DNA from: Ruminiclostridium cellobioparum DSM 1351 = ATCC 15832
GTDB taxonomy: Bacteria > Bacillota > Clostridia > Acetivibrionales > DSM-1351
Assembly: GCF_000621505.1 (NCBI RefSeq)
Contig: NZ_JHYD01000009.1
Coordinates: 166,237 to 230,236, forward strand
Length of the DNA: 64,000 nt
Direction of reading: 5' to 3'
The position numbers were made by a program, and so were the translations under genes. Below the pieces are notes generated by a model. The model was given only the letters and a program-made list of their open reading frames with translations, made no database searches and had not been told where the DNA came from. Numbering within the stretch: the first letter of the stretch is position 1; every line of letters starts with the position of its first letter. Positions 55,484-63,769 of this stretch are shown one piece after another.

Positions 55484-56491
55484 ATGATCTGGTTAAGAAG
55501 AAACATCGCAGGAATTTTACTTTCGTTATCGCTTGCAATTGCGGCGTCATGGCTTGGGAGATTGTTTCCTGTGGTAGGCGGACCTGTATTTGGGATAGTT
55601 TTAGGAATTTTGATCAGCAACTTCGTTGGCAAACCGGAATGGGCAAAATCAGGTGTAAAATTCACCTCAAAAAAAGTTCTTCAATACGCAATAATTTTGC
55701 TGGGTGCAGGATTAAGCCTGACCCAGGTTTGGAAAACAGGTATGGAATCTCTGTATATAATGCTTGCTACGCTTTCTATTGCGTTTATAACGGCGTATGC
55801 TTTTGGAAAGCTGCTGAAGATACCGTATAATCTTACTACTCTGATCGGCGTTGGAACGGCAATATGCGGAGGCTCGGCAATTGCCGCAGTTTCGCCGGTA
55901 ATAGAAGCAGAGGAAAAAGAAGTTGCCTATTCCATATCAACCATATTCTTTTTTAATATTGTAGCAGTACTGATATTTCCTCCGCTTGGGCATTTGATCG
56001 GCTTTTCGGATAAAGCTTTCGGTTTGTGGGCCGGCACCGCTGTAAATGATACCTCCTCGGTAGTTGCAGCCGGCTATGCTTTCAGCAGCATGGCGGGAGA
56101 ATATGCCACAATAGTCAAGCTGACCCGGACCACCATGATAATTCCGGTTTCCCTAATATTTGCCGCTGTTACAATGCTGAAAAAAAGAAATGCTGCAAAA
56201 ACAGAAGGGATGGTTAACTACAGCTTCAGGCAGATTTTTCCCTGGTTTATTGTCGGGTTTCTTGCCACTTCGCTTTTGAATACACTTTCTGTAATTACTC
56301 CTTCAAAGGCGGCCCACCTGTCCTCAGCCGGCAAATTTATGATTGTCATGGCATTATCGGCAGTGGGGCTCAGTGCAGATTTCAAGGAGATGCTGAAAAC
56401 CGGTTTCAAGCCTTTGCTGCTGGGCTTGCTGGTGTGGATGGCCGTTTCGGCCGCCAGCATAGGTGTACAGCTTATTACGGGACAAATGTAA
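55484..56491 (+). CDS. YeiH-family putative sulfate exporter (UPF0324)
   Basis: 335 residues from ATG at 55484; starts at 55460 or a GTG at 55433 are also possible. About ten predicted membrane segments. GGPVFGIVLGILISN near the start, ICGGSAIAAVSPVI near 140 and LWAGTAVNDTSSVVAAGYAFS near 195 are the family hallmarks. Exports sulfate or a sulfonate-related anion by family annotation, not proven. Divergent from the LysR gene. Followed by the TauE gene after 53 bases. Confidence 0.9.
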   Translation: MIWLRRNIAGILLSLSLAIAASWLGRLFPVVGGPVFGIVLGILISNFVGKPEWAKSGVKFTSKKVLQYAIILLGAGLSLTQVWKTGMESLYIMLATLSIAFITAYAFGKLLKIPYNLTTLIGVGTAICGGSAIAAVSPVIEAEEKEVAYSISTIFFFNIVAVLIFPPLGHLIGFSDKAFGLWAGTAVNDTSSVVAAGYAFSSMAGEYATIVKLTRTTMIIPVSLIFAAVTMLKKRNAAKTEGMVNYSFRQIFPWFIVGFLATSLLNTLSVITPSKAAHLSSAGKFMIVMALSAVGLSADFKEMLKTGFKPLLLGLLVWMAVSAASIGVQLITGQM

Positions 56492-56544
56492 ATTGGTTTT
56501 CTGAAATATTTACAAAGTATTAAAGTATATAAAAGGGGTTTTAT

Positions 56545-57360
56545 ATGTATCAATTATTTTGGCTAATACCTTTGGGATTTATGGTAGGGACATTCGGCAC
56601 GCTGATTGGGGCAGGCGGAGGCTTTATACTTGTACCTGTCATGCTGCTCCTCTACCCGGATAAGAGTCCTGAAACCATCACCGCCATATCTCTGGCAGTC
56701 GTATTTTTTAATTCACTGTCGGGCTCTGTAGCTTATGCCCGGATGAAAAAAATTGACTACAAATCCGGCATTATTTTTTCAATAGCAACCTTACCCGGAT
56801 CGATTTTAGGTTCTCTTGCCACCTCTCTCATACCCCGGAATATTTTCAACCTGATCTTCGGAGTGATATTGTTAATAGGGTCTGTTTACCTCTTTATAAA
56901 ACCTCAGAGCAAGAACCGGGACAGAAAGTCTGCAAAAGGCGATGTAATCCGGTCTGTCACTGATATTGACGGAGTGGTTCATACCTTTTCCTACAATCCC
57001 GTACTTGGGATTGTGATAAGTGTACTGGTGGGATTTCTCTCAAGCCTTTTAGGTATTGGCGGAGGTATCATCCACGTTCCGGTCATGATTCAGGTGCTTA
57101 ATTTCCCGGTACATCTTGCCACTGCCACCTCCCATTTTGTTTTGGCCTCCATGTCCTTTTCCGGAAGTATGGTTCATTTGGCAACAGGGGTATTATCGAG
57201 CGGACTCATTCAAACAGCGGGCCTTTCCATAGGTGTATTATTTGGTGCACAGCTGGGTGCCCGCCTTTCAAAGAGACTTAAAGGCGGATGGATTGTGAGG
57301 AGCCTTGCTCTGGCACTTGGAATTGCCGGTATCAGGATTTTAATCATGGTATTTATTTAG
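56545..57360 (+). CDS. TauE/SafE-family sulfite/sulfonate exporter
   Basis: 271 residues, about eight membrane segments in two related halves. GAGGGFILVPVMLLLYP in the first half and LLGIGGGIIHVPVMIQ in the second are the duplicated family motif. ATG at 56545 with AAAAGGGG. Same direction as the YeiH gene, so both exporters are probably regulated together by the LysR protein. Confidence 0.92.
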   Translation: MYQLFWLIPLGFMVGTFGTLIGAGGGFILVPVMLLLYPDKSPETITAISLAVVFFNSLSGSVAYARMKKIDYKSGIIFSIATLPGSILGSLATSLIPRNIFNLIFGVILLIGSVYLFIKPQSKNRDRKSAKGDVIRSVTDIDGVVHTFSYNPVLGIVISVLVGFLSSLLGIGGGIIHVPVMIQVLNFPVHLATATSHFVLASMSFSGSMVHLATGVLSSGLIQTAGLSIGVLFGAQLGARLSKRLKGGWIVRSLALALGIAGIRILIMVFI

Positions 57361-57432
57361 TACTGGAATTTCTTTGAATCCTGTATTAGTATTATAATTA
57401 GTATAATATAAATAGTTAAAAGGAGTTTTTAT

Positions 57433-57942
57433 ATGAATAAATTTATTGAAATCAGTCCTGAGAAATTTGATCAGAGCCCATTTCGGATTATAGGTCATGA
57501 CTGGATGCTTGTGACTGCCAAAAAAGCGGATAAAGTCAATACCATGACTGCCTCCTGGGGAGGTCTCGGCGTGATGTGGGCTAAAAATGTATCTTTCATA
57601 GTTATTCGACCGCAGCGTTTTACCAAGGAGTTTATTGACAGCTCGGAGCAGTTTTCCCTCTCTTTCCTGGACGGAAGCTTTAAAAAGCAGTTGGGATACC
57701 TTGGTACGGTTTCGGGCAGGGACGAGGATAAGATCGGCAAAACGGAATTGACAGTTTCTTATGACAATGGTGTTCCCTATTTTGACGAGGCAAAAACCGT
57801 TATTATATGCAAAAAGCTGTATGCCCAGGAATACAAGCCGGAATGCTTTATTGATACCGAGCTTGACTCCAAATTCTATCCCGATTCCGACCATCATACA
57901 CTCTATATTTCAGAAGTTCAAAAAATACTTGTACGCGAATAA
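57433..57942 (+). CDS. Flavin reductase family protein (FMN-binding split barrel)
   Basis: 169 residues. WMLVTAKKADKVNTMTASWGG near 27-47 is the FMN-binding start of the family and FVIRPQRFT follows. Possibly supplies reduced flavin or acts as an NAD(P)H oxidoreductase; partner unknown. ATG at 57433 with AAAAGGAG, 72 bases after the TauE gene. Confidence 0.9.
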   Translation: MNKFIEISPEKFDQSPFRIIGHDWMLVTAKKADKVNTMTASWGGLGVMWAKNVSFIVIRPQRFTKEFIDSSEQFSLSFLDGSFKKQLGYLGTVSGRDEDKIGKTELTVSYDNGVPYFDEAKTVIICKKLYAQEYKPECFIDTELDSKFYPDSDHHTLYISEVQKILVRE

Positions 57943-57946
57943 GCAT

Positions 57947-57994
57947 AAGTCCCATATCGTGAAGCATTTTTCAGCTGCCGGTATGGGACTTTTC
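57947..57994 (+). terminator. Terminator of the exporter-flavin reductase operon
   Basis: Stem AAGTCCCATA / TATGGGACTT followed by TTCC; also lies at the end of the converging GGDEF-EAL gene. Confidence 0.8.
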
Positions 57995-58001
57995 CAATAA
58001 T

Positions 58002-60557
58002 CTAGTTCAAGCCCTTTAAAAGCTTCTCAACCTCTTTCTTGGGCAAAGGCCTGGAAAAAAGATATCCCTGGATTTTATCACATTCATATTTTTTAAGGTA
58101 TTCCAATTGATCGTTATGTTCCACACCCTCTGCAATGACCGATATTCCCATTGACCGTCCCATTTTTATAATATGCTGGGTAATGGTTTTATTCTCCTGG
58201 ATTAATGAAACATTGTCAATGAAGGTTTTATCAATTTTTAATGTGGTTATTGGAAGCTGCTTCAGGTAACTCAGCGATGAGTAACCCTTTCCAAAATCAT
58301 CAAGGGCAATTCCTATTCCCTTTTCCCTTAATTTCAGCAATTTATCATATACCACCTCAAAAGATTCAATAAGCACTGTCTCGGTTATTTCCAGTTCGAT
58401 TGAGCTCGGGTCAAGTTTAAAGTAATCAATAATTTTAAGTACTTTAGTATTGAAATCAGACTGGAATATTTGAAGAGTTGAGATATTGACCGACATTTTC
58501 ATATCGGTCAAACCCTGCTTGTGCAAATGGCTGAGAAAATCACAGGCCTGTATCAGGACCCATTCACCCAATTGAATTATCAGGTGGGTATCCTCAGCAA
58601 CCTTTATGAACTTCATGGGGGAGACAAGTCCCAGTTCGGGACTTCTCCACCTTAGGAGAGCCTCAAGTCCGGTAACCTTATTGGTATTGAGATCAAACTG
58701 CGGCTGGTAAAAAAGTTCGAATTCGTTGTTATCCATTGCAGTATGCAGGTGTTTTTCAATATTCATCCTTTCGGTAAAATCCTTATTCATGATTTTGTCA
58801 TATAGCACATACCTGTTCTTTCCGCTTTCCTTGGCCTTATACATGGCGATATCCGCGGATTTTATGAGCTCCTCTATATTATTTCCGTGTTTGGGGTATA
58901 TCGCTATTCCGATGCTGAAACTGATATGAAGTCCTATATTCTTGACAAAGAAATTCTCCTTAAAACTGTACAGAATATCTGCAGTCAGCTGTTCGGCTCT
59001 ATCCTGCCCGGTCTCTTCCGCAAGGATTATAAATTCGTCCCCGCCCAGCCTGTACAGAGTGCTTTTTTCCAACAGATCCAGGGACAGTCTGTCACTTGCA
59101 GCCTTGATCAGCAGGTCGCCAAATTCATGTCCCATTGTATCATTTATATATTTGAAGTTGTCCATATCAATAAAAAGCAAGGCGGCTTTTTTATTATTTC
59201 CTTTATGTAATATCCTGTCAGCATCTTCGAACAGCGAACGCCTGTTGGGCAGACCTGTCAAAACATCGTGAAGTGCAAGATATGTATATTTTTCTTCGCT
59301 TTCAGCCAGGTTTCTCTGTATCTCTGAAATCTCATGAAGCTGATTCTTTAATTCATCATCTGTCGCCACCAGTTCCTCATAGGTTTGGGTTAATTCCTCG
59401 TTGCTTATATGCAGTTCCTTTCGGATCCTTCTTATTTTCTTAATATAAATCAAAAGAATCATGACGAATAAAATCAGAAATATGAACACTGCCGCCACAG
59501 CCAGTACCAGAAGCCTGTAAGTTTCAAAAAATGAAAATGGCTTGTTGAATATTTCGGTATCCGAAGGCAGCTTATCCCGGGAAATATTAAACCTTTTCAT
59601 CTGGTTGTAATCAAAAACCTTTCTGGTTGCCTTTGGCGAATAAATAGCTATATTATCGGCACTTTCCCCTTCCAGAATCCTCAAAGCCAGTTCGGCGGCA
59701 TAATTACCGTATAATCTTCCGCTCAGCATATTACCGCCGAAAGCACCATTGTTCAGGCCGAAATCATACAGATGATACGTCGGTACGGCGCTGTATTTGC
59801 TCACTTCCCTGCATGCCAGGTTAAAATCTATTATGGAGCCGGTGCCATCACCGTAATAAGTGGCAAACAGCAGCATGCTCTTATTATCCAGCCTGCCTAC
59901 TGTATCGATAACGGTGCTGAAACTCATATTATTCATTGGAATGATTTTTATTTCCGGATTCATTTGTTTCACTTTCTCCAATATTATCTTGGATGTGGTG
60001 ACTCCGCTTTCGGAATTATCAACCATAAGATATAAATTTTCTATATCCGGATTGATTTTCCTGGCCATACGGATTGTATCGGTAGGATCTATTTCTTCCA
60101 TGACACCTGTCAAATTTTCATATTTCCCCTGAATCTGGGATATTTTCTCCTGATTAACTCCCGAAAAGACAATTGGAGCATTGGAAAAAAGATCTGCCCT
60201 GTTTTCCAGTGCAAAAGTGAGAGCAGCATCATCCGTGGTAATTATCAAGTCCAGCTTTTTATCGGAATATTTATATTTTAAATAATTGTACAGTGAATCA
60301 AGATTATTCTGATAGGGATAGTTCTTCCAATCCATGTACTCGACGAATATAGCACAATTATTGTTTGATTTGGTGATATTTTCGATGATACCCGCATTTT
60401 GCTCGCTGGTCCATTGAAGGCCTTCACTGTACGAATGAATTATCAGAATATTTTTTTGCTTTTCAATACTAAATGCAGAAGCAGTAAATGACAATGATAG
60501 AACTAAGGAAAATGTAAATACTGCCAATAAAATTCTACTCCAATTTTTTAGCATCAT
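58002..60557 (-). CDS. Membrane GGDEF-EAL protein with extracytoplasmic ABC-binding-protein-like sensor
   Basis: 851 residues. A signal peptide or first membrane helix (about 8-28) is followed by an extracytoplasmic domain of about 300 residues like ABC-type substrate-binding proteins (HSYSEGLQWT, GVNQEK, LLFATYYGDG). Then a membrane helix (about 347-372), a coiled-coil linker, GGDEF domain (LGGDEFIIL) and EAL domain (GLEALLRW). EAL residues for metal binding and LDDFGKGYSSL are intact, and GGDEF also looks active, so net activity cannot be told. ATG at 60557 with GAGG. Confidence 0.93.
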   Translation of the reverse strand: MMLKNWSRILLAVFTFSLVLSLSFTASAFSIEKQKNILIIHSYSEGLQWTSEQNAGIIENITKSNNNCAIFVEYMDWKNYPYQNNLDSLYNYLKYKYSDKKLDLIITTDDAALTFALENRADLFSNAPIVFSGVNQEKISQIQGKYENLTGVMEEIDPTDTIRMARKINPDIENLYLMVDNSESGVTTSKIILEKVKQMNPEIKIIPMNNMSFSTVIDTVGRLDNKSMLLFATYYGDGTGSIIDFNLACREVSKYSAVPTYHLYDFGLNNGAFGGNMLSGRLYGNYAAELALRILEGESADNIAIYSPKATRKVFDYNQMKRFNISRDKLPSDTEIFNKPFSFFETYRLLVLAVAAVFIFLILFVMILLIYIKKIRRIRKELHISNEELTQTYEELVATDDELKNQLHEISEIQRNLAESEEKYTYLALHDVLTGLPNRRSLFEDADRILHKGNNKKAALLFIDMDNFKYINDTMGHEFGDLLIKAASDRLSLDLLEKSTLYRLGGDEFIILAEETGQDRAEQLTADILYSFKENFFVKNIGLHISFSIGIAIYPKHGNNIEELIKSADIAMYKAKESGKNRYVLYDKIMNKDFTERMNIEKHLHTAMDNNEFELFYQPQFDLNTNKVTGLEALLRWRSPELGLVSPMKFIKVAEDTHLIIQLGEWVLIQACDFLSHLHKQGLTDMKMSVNISTLQIFQSDFNTKVLKIIDYFKLDPSSIELEITETVLIESFEVVYDKLLKLREKGIGIALDDFGKGYSSLSYLKQLPITTLKIDKTFIDNVSLIQENKTITQHIIKMGRSMGISVIAEGVEHNDQLEYLKKYECDKIQGYLFSRPLPKKEVEKLLKGLN

Positions 60558-60733
60558 GAAAATACCTCAGTCAATAAAAAATAAATTCTTATAATTCCGG
60601 TAACAGTATTACATTTTAGAAAAATACTTATAATAATTTATATTATACCATAATTTTCTTATTTTCAACATATTTGTAAGCCTTAAAGTTGTACTCATGT
60701 ACCTGTATAATCAGCATAAACCCTCAAATGCAA

Positions 60734-60775
60734 CTAAGGTTTTGAGAAACACATATCCGAATCCCAAAACCTTAG
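60734..60775 (-). terminator. Hairpin after the radical SAM gene, probable terminator
   Basis: CTAAGGTTTTG / CAAAACCTTAG form an 11-base perfect stem 19 bases past the stop; the following T-run is weak. Nothing else is seen in 60558-60793. Confidence 0.6.
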
Positions 60776-60793
60776 TTTATAATTTTAAAATAT

Positions 60794-61990
60794 TTATTTT
60801 ATACCTGAGCCCGGCCAGGTGCCGTCTTCTATCTGAAATATGTCATGTACGGGAAATCTTGCGGGTGCCCCGTTAAACACTTCCTCAAAGGTACGTCCGT
60901 ATTTCCTCAGAATTTCAGCATGTTTCAGCTGTACCTCCCAATGCCAGTCAATGGTAGGAGAACAGTGTCCTTCCAGCGGTGAGCCCGCATAAGGGACCCA
61001 ACTGGAGGCTATGGTTACCACACCTTTGGAAGCCAGATACTCAAAGCCTTCATATAAAACCTCCCTGGGCTGCAAGCCGCATACAAAATTGCTTCTGACC
61101 TTACCTTTTCCAAAAACCTCTACGGCATACTCTATGGCTTTTATCCAATTGTCATAGCCGCCGCAGGCCTCCACCTTTCCGGGACATACGATCTCAAAGT
61201 AGTCCTTGCCCCATACTTCGGTATTAAAGGCTATTGTGCTGAAACCCGCCTCCTTGTATTTTTCGATTACTGAAAAATCCAGCGGTGCTCCTATACAGGC
61301 CGTACCGTTGAAGGTATCTTTCCCCAGGGCTTCCTTTATGCTTTCTGCCACATCCAGATAGTACTCCAGTTCCCGGCGTTCGGGTATAAAGCCTCCGGTA
61401 ATGGTTACATGCTTGTAGCCTTCATCATATGCAGCTTTCACCGTCTCACCTATCTGCCGGGGATACTTCCAGACCGGACCGTCGGGACCGTCCTCGTACT
61501 TCTTCTTTGCGTTGAAGGTACAAAACAGGCAGGTCTGCCCCTTATCCTTTACAGCACACTCCTCGCTGTAACAGACAACTATGCTCTTATCGGAACTGCT
61601 GACCGAACGGTCCTGGGCAATATCCTTCATATTTGCCCCATCTTTTGTTTTTCCGGAATAAAATCCGGGATCTTCTTCAAAACTTATATCTGACAGATAG
61701 TTGCCTCTGTAATCAATTCCAAACACTCCTTTCCGCTCTACTATAGCGTAGGGTGAATTGGGGTCTGCCAGAGGGAATACTCCAAAACCATTTTTTAAAT
61801 GAATTGCATGAGGAAAATAATGATGTTTTTTAGTTTCTGAAAATTTACCCGGTCCACAGAATTCTACCGTTTTTATTTCCTTTTTTTCTGTGAGCTTTTT
61901 CAGGACATCCTCATTAAAGCTGACACCTTCAATACCCAAGGCTATTTTCAGTTTCAGTTCTTTATACAGTTGTTCCTTCAGATTACTCAT
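60794..61990 (-). CDS. Radical SAM protein with non-canonical cysteine spacing, partner of an arylsulfotransferase
   Basis: 398 residues. The first 90 residues are a non-catalytic start. The cluster motif is C140-x4-C145-x8-C154-x2-C157 (ending CLFC), wider than the usual CX3CX2C. TITGGFIPERRELEYYLDVAE and FNTEVWGKDYFEIVCPGK follow as barrel strands. The last part has SPLEGHCSPT. It sits 45 bases downstream of the arylsulfotransferase-type gene on one transcript. I do not recognise the reaction. ATG at 61990 with AGGAGG. Confidence 0.85.
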   Translation of the reverse strand: MSNLKEQLYKELKLKIALGIEGVSFNEDVLKKLTEKKEIKTVEFCGPGKFSETKKHHYFPHAIHLKNGFGVFPLADPNSPYAIVERKGVFGIDYRGNYLSDISFEEDPGFYSGKTKDGANMKDIAQDRSVSSSDKSIVVCYSEECAVKDKGQTCLFCTFNAKKKYEDGPDGPVWKYPRQIGETVKAAYDEGYKHVTITGGFIPERRELEYYLDVAESIKEALGKDTFNGTACIGAPLDFSVIEKYKEAGFSTIAFNTEVWGKDYFEIVCPGKVEACGGYDNWIKAIEYAVEVFGKGKVRSNFVCGLQPREVLYEGFEYLASKGVVTIASSWVPYAGSPLEGHCSPTIDWHWEVQLKHAEILRKYGRTFEEVFNGAPARFPVHDIFQIEDGTWPGSGIK

Positions 61991-62035
61991 AATCCCTGCC
62001 TCCTTTTATATAATTAAATAATTTGTCTTGCAATA

Positions 62036-63493
62036 TCAGGAATTTCTTTCAGTATCGGAAAGAACACAGAATGCGGCCTTATCCGCTTCTTCCGCCCATT
62101 CCTCCTTTTCGGCCCCGGCTAATTCAGTTACATTTGTTTTGTCATAAACCGGTGAACCGGGTACTCTGAACTTCGATATATCAAGCTTATCGATGCTGAT
62201 TTCCTCAGGAACGGCAAGTTGGGGAACCCAATCATAGGGAGCACGGTAAGCACGGTAAACCATGTTCATTGACGGGGCAAAACCTCCAAAATACGGATTT
62301 ATGTATTCCCAGACTATTTCGTGTCCGGCAGTGACCTCAATAAGTCTCCCATTGGAGCCTTCGGTTATCAACGTGTTTCCGTTGGGCAGTCTCTGAGCAC
62401 TGCTTATAAACGGGCTGTAAAATTTATAGGAATCCAGAGGATTTACCAGGCCTGCTTCAGCAGGAGTATACTGCCAGACAATTTCAAGAGTAACTGGATT
62501 GAATTCCAGTACCCTGGAATAATCCCTTTTGGCATTCATGCGGCCGGTGGGAGAAGTCGGATTAGGAGTTCCGTAGCCACCCCAGCCTCCGTTATCAAAA
62601 ACAAGTAAATTACCTTCTCCGGGCAGACCTCCTGGAATCATATGCAGATGATGCTGACCGATTATCCACCCCAGTTTTATCAATTCTTTTGAAGCATTGA
62701 AATCAGGACCTAAACGCCATACGATTTCGCCTGTCTCCTTGCTTGTTATGGCAAGTATGTTGGCTTCTCTGGAATCCCATATGATGTTGTCAGGGTGAAA
62801 TCTCACGTCACCGCTGTCATACCACCTGTTCTCCCCCAGTGTAGATGCCGAATTGATGTGCAGCCAGTCTCCCATGCCTCCGCCTGCAGGACGCATATTG
62901 GGATCCCTTGCCAGAATGTTTTTGGCTGCCTCGTCAAAGCCCATTTCCCCAAAATGTTCATTTGCATTCCACTGCCAGATAATTTCACCCTCCCAGGTAA
63001 CTTCAATTATCTTGTCATCCAGCAGAAGTTTGTCGGATATTTTGGGATTATGAACATTTTCATGTACAAGGATCAATGTGTTGCCTCTATCTGTCAACGG
63101 AAGGCTTCCGGGTGCATAATACCCCACCGTCGACCCCTCCCTCTGAAAATCGTGATGCTGTCTGGCCATCCATTTTGGTTTTTCACCCGGATCCTCAATA
63201 TACTCCAGCCTGTCAAACCTCCAAACCACATTGCCGTCCCAATCCACCTGCAATAAATCCACCTGGTCCTGCATTCCGTATTTTGGATTTCTGGTACCCG
63301 AGGAGCCAAATACCTGCCCTCCCGGCAATAATTTGTTGGGAAAGCCCTGCAGTCCCTTCCACAGCTTTAGTTCCCTGCCGTTCATATCAATCAGCAGGGC
63401 TCCTTCTCGTGTGGGTAAAACTGTATATCCGCCGTATGCCTTATCCCTGTTGTAAATTGTCGTTCCTGTAGGTATTACACTTGGAAATCCCAT
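62036..63493 (-). CDS. Arylsulfotransferase (ASST)-family beta-propeller protein
   Basis: 485 residues from ATG at 63493, fixed by the shared leader (GGGAGGTTAAT). Repeated units of the type GEIIWQW, GEIVWRLG, LEIVWQYTP and HEIVWEY mark a six-bladed propeller, as in the ASST family. His-rich spots (QHHDFQ, GQHHLHMIPGG) include the likely active-site His. Classical ASST has a signal peptide and Asn/Cys disulfide; none is seen here, so it is cytosolic and may act on a different ester. It pairs with the radical SAM gene. Leader copy C precedes it. Confidence 0.85.
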   Translation of the reverse strand: MGFPSVIPTGTTIYNRDKAYGGYTVLPTREGALLIDMNGRELKLWKGLQGFPNKLLPGGQVFGSSGTRNPKYGMQDQVDLLQVDWDGNVVWRFDRLEYIEDPGEKPKWMARQHHDFQREGSTVGYYAPGSLPLTDRGNTLILVHENVHNPKISDKLLLDDKIIEVTWEGEIIWQWNANEHFGEMGFDEAAKNILARDPNMRPAGGGMGDWLHINSASTLGENRWYDSGDVRFHPDNIIWDSREANILAITSKETGEIVWRLGPDFNASKELIKLGWIIGQHHLHMIPGGLPGEGNLLVFDNGGWGGYGTPNPTSPTGRMNAKRDYSRVLEFNPVTLEIVWQYTPAEAGLVNPLDSYKFYSPFISSAQRLPNGNTLITEGSNGRLIEVTAGHEIVWEYINPYFGGFAPSMNMVYRAYRAPYDWVPQLAVPEEISIDKLDISKFRVPGSPVYDKTNVTELAGAEKEEWAEEADKAAFCVLSDTERNS

Positions 63494-63560
63494 ATTAACC
63501 TCCCAAGCCATGTATGGCTTTAAGCCACATTTGTGGCCACAAAATGTAATGAAAACTTAT
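63491..63560 (-). promoter_or_regulatory. Shared leader element, copy C (arylsulfotransferase gene)
   Basis: Minus strand: GTTTTCATTAC, TTTTGTGGC, a GCCAC/GTGGC hairpin, AAGCCAT/ATGGCTT second hairpin, GGGAGGTTAAT and ATG. The 14-base RBS segment matches copy B except one base. Confidence 0.8.
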
Positions 63561-63562
63561 AT

Positions 63563-63660
63563 CCTTTATCGCAATGTGGCGAATAAAGGAAGTTAATTGG
63601 CCATGTGCGCTTTCAAAGTATTGCTAAAATACTTTGAATATTTCGCACGGCCATAAATTC
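63563..63660 (-). other. Two strong hairpins upstream of the arylsulfotransferase leader
   Basis: On the minus strand: (1) GGCCGTGCG ... TTCAAAGTAT, loop TTTAGCA, ATACTTTGAA ... CGCACATGGCC (about 63599-63654), a compound stem with 10 perfect inner pairs; (2) CCTTTATTCGC / GCGATAAAGG (about 63561-63586). No T-run follows, so they are not simple terminators. Confidence 0.75.
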
Positions 63661-63702
63661 ACAGGTTAGTTTTGTAAGGCGAACGCAAGTGAAGTCTTTC
63701 AA
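63613..63702 (-). CDS. Possible 29-residue leader peptide behind copy D
   Basis: A TTG at 63702 sits at the exact distance from GGAGGTTAAC used by the other three copies and opens 29 codons (KDFTCVRLTKLTCEF, then a hydrophobic end). Two cysteines. Coding is uncertain because the end lies in the hairpin at 63599-63654. Confidence 0.25.
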   Translation of the reverse strand: MKDFTCVRLTKLTCEFMAVRNIQSILAIL

Positions 63703-63756
63703 GTTAACCTCCATTTCGCCGGTACCGCCGGCGACACAAATAGTAATGAAAAGTGG
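63700..63756 (-). promoter_or_regulatory. Shared leader element, copy D
   Basis: Minus strand: CTTTTCATTAC, ATTTGTGTC, a CGCCGG/CCGGCG hairpin, ATGGAGGTTAAC and TTG. One hairpin only. Lies about 205 bases upstream of copy C on the same strand. Confidence 0.75.
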
Positions 63757-63769
63757 TGTGCGGTCCCAC

